Shown here one piece after another: positions 1 to 7,926 of a DNA stretch of 13,764 nucleotides. A model generated the notes under the pieces. That model was not told where the DNA came from, ran no database searches, and saw nothing but the letters and a program-made list of their open reading frames with translations. The position numbers and the translations under genes were made by a program. The stretch is from assembly GCA_937941745.1 (NCBI GenBank), contig CALDGV010000721.1, positions 1 through 13,764 on the forward strand, given 5' to 3'. Numbering within the stretch: the stretch's first letter is position 1; every line of letters starts with the position of its first letter. Origin of the DNA: an uncultured Prosthecobacter sp. (GTDB lineage Bacteria; Verrucomicrobiota; Verrucomicrobiia; Verrucomicrobiales; Verrucomicrobiaceae).

Positions 1-917
1 TGGGCGTCGGTGTCCGAAAGGAAAAGGTTGAAATGGTGCTGCTGACCGGCAACCAGACCGGTTCCCTCCTGGACTGGTATCGCCTGAAGACGATGTTTGA
101 CCTCGGCATTCTGAATGACTCGAACAAGCACCGCGCCGTCTTCCTCAAGACATTTGTCACCAGCCCGATGCAGGACACCATCGCGGCCAACTTTGGCGTG
201 CAGTGCATCAACACCCTCACCGGCTTCAAATGGATCAGCGCCAAGCTGGCCAAGTATGAAGCCGCCCTGCCTGCGGACATCCTTGCCAAGTATCGTGACC
301 TGTCGGCGGCCGAATCACGAGCCGCACGCCTTCAGCACAGCAAGTTCCTCGTCTTTGGTGGTGAGGAGAGCTACGGCTACATGGGCGATGATTTCAGCCG
401 CGACAAAGACGGCAACGGAGCCGTCGTCATGTTTGCCGAACTGGCCGCCTATGCCGCCAGCCAGGGTCTGACCGTCGCCGGCCTGCTGGATGAGGTGTAC
501 TGCGATGTCGGCTACTTCCTCGAAGTGAACCAGAGCAAGGTGTTTGAAGGTGCGAGCGGTGCCGCGCAGATCGCCAAGCTGGCTGACAGCTACGGTGCCA
601 GCCCGCCCACCGAGGTGGATGGCAGCGCCGTCACCAACGTGCGCGACTTCCGCAAACCCGGCATCGTCGATGAGGAGGGTGAGGCCGTCTCTACGGAGAA
701 AATGCTCTTTGTGGACCTTGCCGATGGCCGCAGCTTTGCCGTGCGTCCTTCCGGCACCGAGCCGAAGATCAAATACTACATGTTTGCACGACAGGTTCCC
801 GCACCCGGTCAAAAGCTCAGCAAGGAAGAACTAGCTGCCGCCAAGGCGAAGGTCAGTGCCTCCCTCAATTCGATGTGGGACTGGCTGGAAAAGGACATCG
901 ACGCACGTCTGGCTTAA
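1..917 (+). CDS. Phosphoglucomutase/phosphomannomutase, C-terminal part (5' end outside window)
   Basis: This is an alpha-D-phosphohexomutase, a cytoplasmic enzyme that interconverts hexose 1- and 6-phosphates and links glycolysis to glycogen and cell-wall sugar nucleotides. The frame is open from base 3, so the gene starts upstream and about 300 codons are visible. GNQTGSLL follows soon after the window start. The sugar-binding loop GGEESYGY is at 357-380, and the C-terminal phosphate-binding loop RPSGTEPKIK at 744-773. The catalytic serine and the metal-binding DGD loop would lie in the missing N-terminal half. The size of what is left and the GGEESYGY context fit the long PGM2/PgcA-like subgroup of about 550-600 residues. 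The Met codon at base 33 is internal and not a start. Family assignment is firm. Choice between glucose and mannose substrate cannot be made from this part. It converges on the LysR gene 45 bases downstream. Confidence 0.93.
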   Translation, partial: GVGVRKEKVEMVLLTGNQTGSLLDWYRLKTMFDLGILNDSNKHRAVFLKTFVTSPMQDTIAANFGVQCINTLTGFKWISAKLAKYEAALPADILAKYRDLSAAESRAARLQHSKFLVFGGEESYGYMGDDFSRDKDGNGAVVMFAELAAYAASQGLTVAGLLDEVYCDVGYFLEVNQSKVFEGASGAAQIAKLADSYGASPPTEVDGSAVTNVRDFRKPGIVDEEGEAVSTEKMLFVDLADGRSFAVRPSGTEPKIKYYMFARQVPAPGQKLSKEELAAAKAKVSASLNSMWDWLEKDIDARLA

Positions 918-962
918 GCCCGGACAACCAACACGATCAGAAGACGATTCGGCGAAGGGGCT

Positions 963-1898
963 TCATAGCGCCTTCCCGCGTCGTTCCCGAGGCTTCGTCG
1001 TGAAGACATTTTTGGATTCTGTGGCAATCACCGCCAGGGCGGGGTGCCGCATGGCCCGCTCCAAGGTGATCAGGTAGCAGGAAAAGCCACACCGCACCGG
1101 ACGCCCGACTGGCACCAGCCCATAGCGTAACATCGCATCATCCAGCACCGCCGCCGCAATCGGGGCCAGCCCCATGCCATCAGCAGCGGCGGTCTTCATC
1201 AGGGCGGCATCGTCAAACTCAGCCACCACGCGGGGTCGGATGTGGTGGGAATCGAACCATCGGTCGATTTCATGCCGCCAGGCGGTGCGACTGGCGGGAA
1301 GCAGGACCGGAGCCTCCCTGAGGCAGGCAGGGAAACCTTTCTTCTGCGCCCTTGCCAGACGCTGCTCTGCACAGAACACCACCGGCGACTCACCAAGCAG
1401 GTGGTTGAAGGCCTTCACAGGCAGGGAGGAGGGCGCACTCTCGTCCGAGATCACGACATCGAGCCTGCCTGAAGCCAGCAGCCCAAGCAGTTCCTGGGCA
1501 TGGCCTTCAACACACGAGAGCTGAAGGTTGGGGAAAGCCTTCACCGCAGGGCGGATGAGCTTCCAGGCCACGTGTTTGGGGAGGGACTCGGTGATGCCGA
1601 TCGCCAGACGGAGTCCCCTGAGGCTGCCCAAGGCGCCCAAGGACTGCACGAGTTCCTTGCCGATGGAAAAGATCTCTGCGGCACACTCCATCACCACCCT
1701 TCCCGCTGGAGTCAGCTTCATGCCGCGTCCAGTGCGATCGAAGAGGCGTTCATCCAGCTGCTTTTCGAGCGAACGGATCTGCGAACTGATCGTCGGCTGC
1801 GACAGGCTCAGCCGCACCGAAGCAGCACGCAGGCTGCCCGCACGTGCGACTTCCCAAAACAGACGCAGATGGTGGTAGTTGAGGTCCGGAACGGTCAT
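963..1898 (-). CDS. LysR-family transcriptional regulator, NhaR-like
   Basis: This is a 311-residue LysR-type regulator, the usual family length. The N-terminal winged HTH covers about residues 5-65, with LNYHHLRLFWEVARAGSL leading into it and SQPTISSQIRSLEKQL as the recognition region, followed by LFDRTGRGMKLTPAG. The LxYxHLxxFWxV opening and the GRG-L-TPAG stretch resemble E. coli NhaR, which responds to Na+ and alkaline pH. Residues from about 90 to 295 form the effector-binding domain. The gene is divergent from the SulP-carbonic anhydrase fusion, the classic arrangement for a LysR protein controlling its neighbour. That target is inferred. The start is ATG at 1898; a palindrome lies just upstream at 1906-1917. 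I cannot tell which ligand it senses. Confidence 0.9.
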   Translation of the reverse strand: MTVPDLNYHHLRLFWEVARAGSLRAASVRLSLSQPTISSQIRSLEKQLDERLFDRTGRGMKLTPAGRVVMECAAEIFSIGKELVQSLGALGSLRGLRLAIGITESLPKHVAWKLIRPAVKAFPNLQLSCVEGHAQELLGLLASGRLDVVISDESAPSSLPVKAFNHLLGESPVVFCAEQRLARAQKKGFPACLREAPVLLPASRTAWRHEIDRWFDSHHIRPRVVAEFDDAALMKTAAADGMGLAPIAAAVLDDAMLRYGLVPVGRPVRCGFSCYLITLERAMRHPALAVIATESKNVFTTKPRERRGKAL

Positions 1899-1905
1899 AA
1901 ATGAC

Positions 1906-1917
1906 GATTAGATAATC
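1906..1917. promoter_or_regulatory. 12-bp palindrome in the LysR/SulP divergent promoter region, possible operator
   Basis: The sequence is GATTA-GA-TAATC, with perfect 5-bp arms, 8 bases upstream of the LysR start and about 86 bases upstream of the SulP-carbonic anhydrase start. It is AT-rich in otherwise GC-rich surroundings. LysR proteins bind interrupted palindromes with a T-N11-A core; bases 1909 and 1921 satisfy that spacing, which by itself is weak evidence. Its position suits autorepression plus activation of the divergent gene. GATAAT within it could also be a -10 element. Function is inferred. Confidence 0.4.
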
Positions 1918-2003
1918 TCGAAGCCTGCCTTTGAAACATCGAAATAGCCAAAGTGTCAGCACGGCTCATTGTGTTCGCCCCCATAAAGCATACCCAACCT
2001 CGC

Positions 2004-4283
2004 ATGACTTCACCCAAGGCTTCGCTTACCTCCACCCTGCCCAAGGACCTGTCAGCAGGTCTCGTCGTGTTCCTTGTCGCGCTGCCGCTCTGTCTGGGCA
2101 TTGCGCTGGCTTCGAATGCGCCGCCATTTGCAGGGATTCTTTCGGGGATCGTGGGAGGCCTGCTGGTCGGCGTCTTGAGCGGTTCCCACACCTCTGTCAG
2201 CGGACCTGCGGCCGGCCTGACCGCCATCGTGGCGGCGCAAATCGGCAACTTGGGCACGTTTCAAACCTTCCTGCTGGCTGTGATGCTGGCCGGGGTGATC
2301 CAGATCGTGCTGGGTGTGTGCCGCGCCGGCTTCATTGCGGCCTTTTTCCCCTCCAGCGTGATCAAAGGTCTCCTGGCGGCGATTGGTGTGATTTTGATTC
2401 TGAAGCAGATTCCTCACGTGGTCGGCCACGACCCCGACCCTGAGGGAGACATGGCGTTTGAGCAGCCCGACCACGAAAACACGTTCACCGAAATTTGGGC
2501 CTCCTTCTCCGACATTCAGGGAGGAGCACTCATGGTGGGCTTGCTGTCGATCGGCCTGCTGGTGCTTTGGGACAAGGTTCCCAAGCTGAAAAAGAGCCTG
2601 ATCCCAGCCCCCCTCGTTGTGGTGGTCCTTGGCGTCGTGATCAACCAGATCCTGAAAAGCCTCAAAAGCAGTCTCGAGATCAGCAGCAGCCACCTTGTGC
2701 AGGTGCCGGTGGCACAGAGCCTGGGAGATTTTGCAGGCTTCCTCCAGATGCCGGACTTTCAGTCACTCTCCAATCCAGCTGTTTACACCGCAGCCATCAC
2801 CATCGCCATCGTGGCTAGCCTGGAAACGCTGCTGAACCTGGAGGCCGTGGACAAGATCGACCCGGAGCAGCGCAGTTCGCCGCCGAACCGTGAACTGCTG
2901 GCCCAGGGCGCTGGCAACCTGGTGGCGGGCCTCATTGGCGGCCTGCCCATGACGAGCGTCATCGTGCGCTCCTCCGTCAACATCAACTCGGGCGGGAAGA
3001 CCAAGGTGAGTGCGATCTTCCACGGCGTGCTGCTTTTTGGCTGCGTGCTTCTGGTCCCAGGATGGCTCAATGAGATCCCCATCGCAGCGCTGGCGGCAAT
3101 CCTGCTCATGACCGGCCTGAAGCTTGCCAGCCCGAAGCTGCTCAAGCAGATGTGGTCCGAGGGCCGGAGCCAGTTCCTGCCGTTCATCATCACCGTGGTG
3201 GCCATCGTCTTCACTGACCTGCTTGTTGGCATCCTGATCGGCCTGGGTGTGAGCATCTGCTTCATCCTGCACAGCAACATGCGCCGCCCGCTGCGCAAGG
3301 TGATGGAGCATCACATCACCGGCGATGTCCTGCGCATTGAGCTTTCCAATCAGGTGAGCTTCTTCAGCCGCGCGACCCTGGACAAAACGCTCCGCGAGGT
3401 GCCACGCGGAGGGCATGTGCTGATCGATGCCCGCAACACGGATTACATCGATGCCGACATCCTCGACCTCATTCAGGACTTCGAATCCAACACGGCCAAG
3501 GCCCACGGAGTGACACTCAGCCTCCGAGGCTTCAAGGACAGGTATCCCAAGCTGGAAGACCGCATCCAGTTCGTGGACTTCAGCAGCCGGGAAGTTCAGA
3601 ACACCCTGACTCCGCAGCGCGTGCTGGAGATCTTCAAGGAGGGCAACGAACGTTTCCGTGAAGGCCGCCAGCTGACCCGCGATGTCGGACGCCTTGTGGA
3701 CGCGACAGCCGCCGGACAGTTCCCCATGGCCGTGGTGCTCAGTTGCATCGACTCCCGCACTCCTGCGGAACTGGTTTTCGACCTCGGACTTGGAGACATC
3801 TTCAGCGTGCGCATCGCTGGCAACATCGCCCGCGACAAGGTGCTGGGCAGCATGGAGTACGCCTGTGCGGTGGCAGGCGCGAAGCTGATCCTGGTGCTTG
3901 GCCATACCAGTTGTGGTGCCGTGAATGCTGCTGTGGACCTCCTGGCCACCCACAAGACGGTATCTGAAGCCACCGGCTGCGGAAACCTGGAAACCCTGAT
4001 CACGGAGATCCAGAAATCGGTCGATCCAAGCACCTTGAAGCAGCCCGATGCCTGGAAGGCGGGCGAGAAAGCAGCCTACGCAAATGAGGTTTCACGCCGG
4101 AACATCGTCCGCACCATGCGCAAAATCCGCGAGCGCAGCGAGACGCTGAACAAGCTCGTGCTGGAAGGCCGCATTGCTGTCTTGGGCGCCCTCTATGATG
4201 TCAGCACCGGTGAGGTCAGCTTCTTCCAGACCACCGATTCGAGCACGGCGAAGCTCGATGTCCCGATGGTGGCGACGGTCTGA
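2004..4283 (+). CDS. SulP-family anion transporter fused to a beta-carbonic anhydrase
   Basis: This 759-residue fusion probably imports bicarbonate (BicA-like) and interconverts it with CO2 at the inner face of the membrane. Residues 1 to about 423 are the SulP transporter, beginning LPKDLSAGLVVFLVALPLC and rich in hydrophobic helices. Residues about 435-530 look like a STAS domain. From about 536 a complete beta-carbonic anhydrase follows: C581-x-D583-S-R585 and H634-x-x-C637 supply the Cys/His/Cys zinc ligands and the Asp-Arg dyad. SulP proteins carry sulfate or bicarbonate; the fused anhydrase favours bicarbonate, an inference. SulP-carbonic anhydrase fusions are a known class. The start is ATG 2004: an in-frame GTG at 1953 would add 17 residues unlike the family N-terminus. 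Neither start has a clear ribosome site. It is probably controlled by the divergent LysR gene. Confidence 0.93.
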   Translation: MTSPKASLTSTLPKDLSAGLVVFLVALPLCLGIALASNAPPFAGILSGIVGGLLVGVLSGSHTSVSGPAAGLTAIVAAQIGNLGTFQTFLLAVMLAGVIQIVLGVCRAGFIAAFFPSSVIKGLLAAIGVILILKQIPHVVGHDPDPEGDMAFEQPDHENTFTEIWASFSDIQGGALMVGLLSIGLLVLWDKVPKLKKSLIPAPLVVVVLGVVINQILKSLKSSLEISSSHLVQVPVAQSLGDFAGFLQMPDFQSLSNPAVYTAAITIAIVASLETLLNLEAVDKIDPEQRSSPPNRELLAQGAGNLVAGLIGGLPMTSVIVRSSVNINSGGKTKVSAIFHGVLLFGCVLLVPGWLNEIPIAALAAILLMTGLKLASPKLLKQMWSEGRSQFLPFIITVVAIVFTDLLVGILIGLGVSICFILHSNMRRPLRKVMEHHITGDVLRIELSNQVSFFSRATLDKTLREVPRGGHVLIDARNTDYIDADILDLIQDFESNTAKAHGVTLSLRGFKDRYPKLEDRIQFVDFSSREVQNTLTPQRVLEIFKEGNERFREGRQLTRDVGRLVDATAAGQFPMAVVLSCIDSRTPAELVFDLGLGDIFSVRIAGNIARDKVLGSMEYACAVAGAKLILVLGHTSCGAVNAAVDLLATHKTVSEATGCGNLETLITEIQKSVDPSTLKQPDAWKAGEKAAYANEVSRRNIVRTMRKIRERSETLNKLVLEGRIAVLGALYDVSTGEVSFFQTTDSSTAKLDVPMVATV

Positions 4284-4303
4284 GTCGCGAGCCCAGTTCC
4301 TCC

Positions 4304-4337
4304 AAGGGTGAAGTGACCACGGTCACTTCACCCTTTT
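4304..4337 (+). terminator. Intrinsic terminator: perfect 15-bp stem, overlapping the end of the opposite gene
   Basis: AAGGGTGAAGTGACC (4304-4318) and GGTCACTTCACCCTT (4321-4335) are perfect reverse complements around a 2-base spacer. The right arm runs into a TTTT tract on the + strand, so it should terminate the SulP-carbonic anhydrase transcript ending at 4283. The right arm also encodes the last codons and stop of the minus-strand lipoprotein gene. It could therefore work in both directions, although the minus-strand T tract is short. Confidence 0.8.
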
Positions 4338-4760
4338 CATTTGGAAGGTGCCTTTGTCCTTCGCGGACTGGTAGCAGGCGTTGAAGTCATCGCCCTTCAC
4401 CGTGCCGCAGTAGGTGTAGCGTCCGCCGGCCCACTTTGGCATGTCATGAGTCCCCGTGAAGGTGCTCGATTCCCTGCCCTCCTTGACGCGATGGCTGGCC
4501 AGGAAAGAACCGCTCAGGATGTTCGCCCAGGTGGCATGGTAGCGGAAGGCATGATCCCCCTCGGCGTTCTGTGCTGGACCGACCACGGCACGCAGGCGTC
4601 CGTGGTGTCCGGTGGCATCACTGTGCCAGGTTCCCACCCAGGCACCTTCCACCCCTTTTTTCGGACCTGCCTTCACCGCCTGCCTCCAGTCACGGTGAAA
4701 GCTCATGGAGCAGGAAGAGAGGAGAGATGCCGCCAGCAGGAGGATGAATGAGCGTGTCAT
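4323..4760 (-). CDS. Small predicted lipoprotein of unknown function
   Basis: The protein has 145 residues from ATG 4760. It starts MTRSFILLLAASLLSSC, a lipoprotein signal peptide with lipobox L14-S-S-C17, so the mature protein should be lipid-anchored outside the cytoplasm. The open frame extends 27 codons further upstream, but that would bury the signal peptide, so I reject the longer form. The mature part carries a WVGTWHSDATGHHGRLR stretch and later GTHDMPKWAGGRYTYCGTV, with many Gly/Thr/aromatic residues typical of a small beta-rich fold. I recognise no named domain and can assign no function. The final codons lie inside the hairpin at 4304-4335. It is divergent from the pyruvyl-transferase-like gene. 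Confidence 0.75.
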   Translation of the reverse strand: MTRSFILLLAASLLSSCSMSFHRDWRQAVKAGPKKGVEGAWVGTWHSDATGHHGRLRAVVGPAQNAEGDHAFRYHATWANILSGSFLASHRVKEGRESSTFTGTHDMPKWAGGRYTYCGTVKGDDFNACYQSAKDKGTFQMKRVK

Positions 4761-4867
4761 GACGCCCGCATTACGACCTGAAAGGGGTGATTTTTCAAGG
4801 GAAGCGCCGCAGCGATGAAAAGGATGTCCAAAACCGGCCACGACTGTTCTAATTGAAGGCCAACAAC

Positions 4868-6130
4868 ATGGACCGCCGTCACTTCCTCACCACCGCCCTC
4901 TGTTCCACCCTGAGCTCTGTCTTTGCCAAGGGCAACCGGCCGCCGCGCATCATCCTGCGCTCTTCCTGGCAGACGGTGAACATTGGCGACATCGCCCACA
5001 CCCCCGGCGTGCTGGCGCTGCTGGAAAAGCACCTGCCGGAGGCCGAGGTTTGGCTCTGGCCCAGCAAGGTGGACAACGGCGTGAAGGAACTGCTCCAGAA
5101 ACGATTTCCCAAAGTGGCCATCATCGAAGGTGCGGAGGCCCTGAAAGCCGCTTTCCAGAACTGTGATTTCCTCCTGCATGGTTCTGGCCCGTCGCTGGTC
5201 GCACAGAAGGACGTGGCCCGCTGGCGCAAGGAGACAGGAAAACCGTATGGCATCTACGGCATCACCTTCTCCGCCCAGGGCTCCACCTCGACAAAACCCT
5301 CATCGAAGGGGTACCTGGAGAGCACCATCGAGATCTTCAATCATGCCAAGTTCACGTTCTTCCGGGACTCTGTGTCCCTGGAACTCGCCAAGAAGCTGGG
5401 CTGCACCTGCACGATCATGGAATTCGGGCCGGATGGAGCCTTCGCCGTGGATTTGGCGGACGATGAAAAGGCGGACGCTTTCTTGAAGGCACATGGCCTG
5501 GAAGCAGGAAAGTTTCTCTGCTGCATCCCCAGGCTGCGCTACACCCCCTACTGGACTCTGCCTGAGAAAAAGGCCAAGATCGATCCCGTGAAGCACGCCC
5601 GGAACGAGGCCATGAAAGAACATGACTGCCGCCCGTTGCGCGAAGCCATCCAGGCCGTTCTGAAGGAAACAGACCTCAAAGTCCTGCTCTGTCCCGAGGA
5701 CAAGACCCAGATGGCGGTGAACAAGGAGATGATCTACGACAAGCTTCCGGCAGAACTGCACCCGCGCATCGTCTGGAAGCCCGACTACTGGCTCACTGGC
5801 GAGGCCTTGAGCACCTACCGCCGCAGCGCAGGTCTATTCGGCCATGAGATGCACAGCCCGATCATGTGCATCGGCAATGGCATTCCTGCCATCGTCTGCC
5901 GCTGGGCCGAACAGACAAGCAAAGGCTACATGTGGCGGGACATCGGCTTGGGCGATTGGTTGTTCGACATGGACAAGGAGGATGAGGTGGCTCGCATCGT
6001 GCCGACGGTGCTCGCCATGGCGAAAGATCCAGCCACGGCTAGGTCCATGGCAGCCAAGGGACGTGAAAACGTGCTGAAACGCCAGCAGGAGACCATGGCG
6101 GTGGTGAAGCAGTTCAGCACATCGGCCTGA
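4868..6130 (+). CDS. Polysaccharide pyruvyl transferase family protein with a Tat-type signal peptide
   Basis: This 420-residue protein is like the PS_pyruv_trans family (CsaB, WcaK/AmsJ). Those enzymes move a pyruvyl group from phosphoenolpyruvate to a sugar of a surface polymer. Family marks are an N-terminal NIGD (38-41) followed by a helix, HGSGPSLV (104-111) and [18 protein letters not shown] (from about residue 325), which matches the family's conserved His-rich C-terminal segment. Residues 1-22 read [20 protein letters not shown], a twin-arginine motif, hydrophobic stretch and VFA cleavage site. Export is odd for an enzyme using cytoplasmic PEP, so the function may have diverged. The start is ATG 4868, with GAAGG at 4855-4859 at good spacing; an upstream TTG at 4853 is less likely. 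The 3' end is 10 bases from the convergent peroxiredoxin gene. Confidence 0.8.
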   Translation: MDRRHFLTTALCSTLSSVFAKGNRPPRIILRSSWQTVNIGDIAHTPGVLALLEKHLPEAEVWLWPSKVDNGVKELLQKRFPKVAIIEGAEALKAAFQNCDFLLHGSGPSLVAQKDVARWRKETGKPYGIYGITFSAQGSTSTKPSSKGYLESTIEIFNHAKFTFFRDSVSLELAKKLGCTCTIMEFGPDGAFAVDLADDEKADAFLKAHGLEAGKFLCCIPRLRYTPYWTLPEKKAKIDPVKHARNEAMKEHDCRPLREAIQAVLKETDLKVLLCPEDKTQMAVNKEMIYDKLPAELHPRIVWKPDYWLTGEALSTYRRSAGLFGHEMHSPIMCIGNGIPAIVCRWAEQTSKGYMWRDIGLGDWLFDMDKEDEVARIVPTVLAMAKDPATARSMAAKGRENVLKRQQETMAVVKQFSTSA

Positions 6131-6140
6131 CTGCTGCCGT

Positions 6141-6617
6141 TCAATCCAGTGCGGCAAGCACCTGCTCGAAATGCTCCTCAGGCTTCACCTTGGGGAGCAC
6201 CGCCTTGATCTTGCCATCCGCTCCAATCACAAAGGTCGTGCGCTCGGTGCCCATGTATTTTTTGCCATACATGCTCTTTTCCACCCAAACCCCGTAGGCG
6301 TTCACGATGGCCTGGTCCTCATCACTGATGAGCGGAAAGGGCAGCGAATGCTTCTTGATGAACTTCTCGTGGCTTTTGAGGCTGTCGATGCTGACACCAA
6401 AAACCTTGGCCTTCTCAGCAATGCGGCTCCAGCCGTCGCGCAAGGCGCAGGCCTGCTTGGTGCAGCCGGGAGTGTCATCCTTCGGGTAGAAATAAAGCAC
6501 GACATTGGTGCCCTTGAGCGCGGAAAGCTTCACCGTGGAAGCTTCGGCATAATCACCACCGACGACGGCGGCTTTGAAGTCAGGGGCTTTTTTTCCGGGC
6601 TGGGGCTGGGTGCTCAT
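6141..6617 (-). CDS. bcp: Thioredoxin-dependent peroxiredoxin, Bcp/PrxQ type
   Basis: This 158-residue cytoplasmic peroxidase reduces hydrogen peroxide and organic hydroperoxides, and is recycled by thioredoxin. The motif YPKDDTPGCTKQACALRD gives the peroxidatic cysteine C52 and, five residues on, C57, the resolving cysteine of the atypical two-Cys PrxQ subgroup. The AhpC/TSA fold is complete, including the SxDS segment (VFGVSIDSLKSHEKF) and the downstream SDEDQAIVNAYGVW and TTFVIGADGKI. Length is typical of the family. It lies 70 bases behind the MntR-like gene on the same strand and may share its transcript. No clear ribosome site precedes the ATG. Confidence 0.96.
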   Translation of the reverse strand: MSTQPQPGKKAPDFKAAVVGGDYAEASTVKLSALKGTNVVLYFYPKDDTPGCTKQACALRDGWSRIAEKAKVFGVSIDSLKSHEKFIKKHSLPFPLISDEDQAIVNAYGVWVEKSMYGKKYMGTERTTFVIGADGKIKAVLPKVKPEEHFEQVLAALD

Positions 6618-6687
6618 GAGATCAGAAGTGTGGACTGGCAGGAAACGGTTCCGCCCTTCTCCCGGATGTTAGAACTTTTGGACCAAC

Positions 6688-7146
6688 TCAGGGCTTGGCG
6701 ATCTTGCCAAGGCGCTGCTTGAGTTTCTTGAGTAAGTCCGGGTTCGCCTCCAGCTCTTCCATCAGCAAGGTCAGCACATCCAGGGTCTGACGGCTGATGT
6801 GGTGCTCCATGCCCTCCACATCCTCATGAACAGTCTCCGGATCCAGGCCAAACCCGGAAAGAAGACGTGTGAGAACCTCATGACGGCGGGCAATCTCCTG
6901 GCCGATTCGGCGTCCTGCCTCCGTCATGACCACGCCGCGATAGCGCTCATAGATCAGGTAGCCTTCTGCATGCAGCCGCTGGATCATGTTGGTCACGCTC
7001 GCCTGCGAAATGCCGAGGTTTTTGGCGATGTCCACCACCCGGGCATAACCCTTCCCTTCGATCAGATTGTGAATCTGCTCGAGGTAGTCTTCAACGGCCG
7101 GCGAATGCACATGCGCGGTCGTCTCCTGGCGTTTGGCGGCGGGCAT
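6688..7146 (-). CDS. mntR: MntR/DtxR-family metal-dependent transcriptional regulator
   Basis: The protein has 152 residues, with an N-terminal winged helix (about 17-78) and a helical metal-binding/dimerisation domain (about 79-145). Against the Bacillus subtilis MntR sequence as I remember it, all six metal ligands are kept at a constant offset of 12: D20, E23, H89, E111, E114 and H115 match D8, E11, H77, E99, E102 and H103. VEDYLEQI, GYARVVDIA, YLIYERYRGVVMT and DVEGMEHH are close to the Bacillus protein, and the SH3-like third domain of DtxR is absent. This argues for Mn2+ sensing and repression of Mn uptake. No mntH or mntABC lies in the window, so the targets are elsewhere. The peroxiredoxin gene follows on the same strand. 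Confidence 0.92.
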   Translation of the reverse strand: MPAAKRQETTAHVHSPAVEDYLEQIHNLIEGKGYARVVDIAKNLGISQASVTNMIQRLHAEGYLIYERYRGVVMTEAGRRIGQEIARRHEVLTRLLSGFGLDPETVHEDVEGMEHHISRQTLDVLTLLMEELEANPDLLKKLKQRLGKIAKP

Positions 7147-7207
7147 GAGAGCACCATGGCCGCCGGGAATCAGGATTCAAGCAAAGAGGAACCACCCAGC
7201 CAGGCCA

Positions 7208-7807
7208 TCAGCGTGCAAAAGAGGCCACCACCTGGGGCTCTCGCCCTTTCTTCAGGGAGAAGACTTCTGAACTGGCGGCATGGAGGTTCTCCTTGAAGCG
7301 CTGCGCCAGATCCGGGATGAACTCCTCCATGGCCTCGGCCTTGGCTGGAAAAATAAACAGGGAATGCCGGTCAGGCATTGCGACCCAGATTTCAGAGCCA
7401 AAGATCTCCTCGAAAATCACCGGCAGAGATGGGGCCAGGAACAGCGAAGCCATCACCGGCCGTTCGCCGCGATACACGGCATAGGCAGGCTTGCCGTCGG
7501 CTGCCTGGATGACCTTCGGCTGAATTTCAGCCAGCAGGCGTTCCGCCGTCTTGCGGGCTCTTTCCAGGAAGGTTTCGGGACTCAAGCCCAGCCTGGCAAA
7601 GTCCTCCTTGGCATAGACTTCGATTCCAGGCACGCCTTCGACCTCACGAGCTGGGGAAAGCACGGTTGCCTGAGCCCCCTCTGGCACGATGGAGCGCTCG
7701 GTGCGCATCTCGCGCGGCTCGGGCAGCATCAGGATCGTCTCCAGGCGCTGCTTCTCCTGGGCGGATGCAGCAGTGACAAGCAGCAGGCAGGCGAAAATGA
7801 GTTTCAT
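7208..7807 (-). CDS. Secreted protein, possibly DUF1444-like
   Basis: The protein has 199 residues from ATG 7807, beginning MKLIFACLLLVTAASAQ, a classic Sec signal peptide with an ASA cleavage site. A longer open frame reaches 7885 but would bury the leader. AGGA sits five bases before the ATG. The mature part has IEVYAKEDFARLGLSPETF, then helices, and EIWVAMPDRHSLFIFPAK. This order (a 'work with this value' strand, LGLS-x-ExxxERA helix, then a strand containing PDRHSLFIF) recalls the DUF1444/YtpQ family, but those proteins are usually cytoplasmic. The family link is tentative and the role unknown. The gene is divergent from ruvA, with 119 bases between. Confidence 0.72.
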   Translation of the reverse strand: MKLIFACLLLVTAASAQEKQRLETILMLPEPREMRTERSIVPEGAQATVLSPAREVEGVPGIEVYAKEDFARLGLSPETFLERARKTAERLLAEIQPKVIQAADGKPAYAVYRGERPVMASLFLAPSLPVIFEEIFGSEIWVAMPDRHSLFIFPAKAEAMEEFIPDLAQRFKENLHAASSEVFSLKKGREPQVVASFAR

Positions 7808-7926
7808 GCAGATCCTTTCTGGAAGGTTGGGTCGAGGCCGGCAACGGCAGGACGAGAGCATAGGGCCGCTGCCTTCAGGCATCAAACTCCTTGCACCGTT
7901 TCACGCCCTCAGCCTTCGTGGCTGCC

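Noticed and set aside
1953..2003. GTG start for the SulP gene adding 17 residues
   Set aside because: The extra residues do not fit the family N-terminus, and ATG 2004 leads directly into the conserved LPKDLSAGLVVFL segment.
2763..3953. Long open frame (396 codons) on the minus strand inside the SulP-carbonic anhydrase gene
   Set aside because: It is antisense to a gene with clear family motifs. The high GC content creates such frames, and the His/Gln/Ala-rich translation resembles no family.
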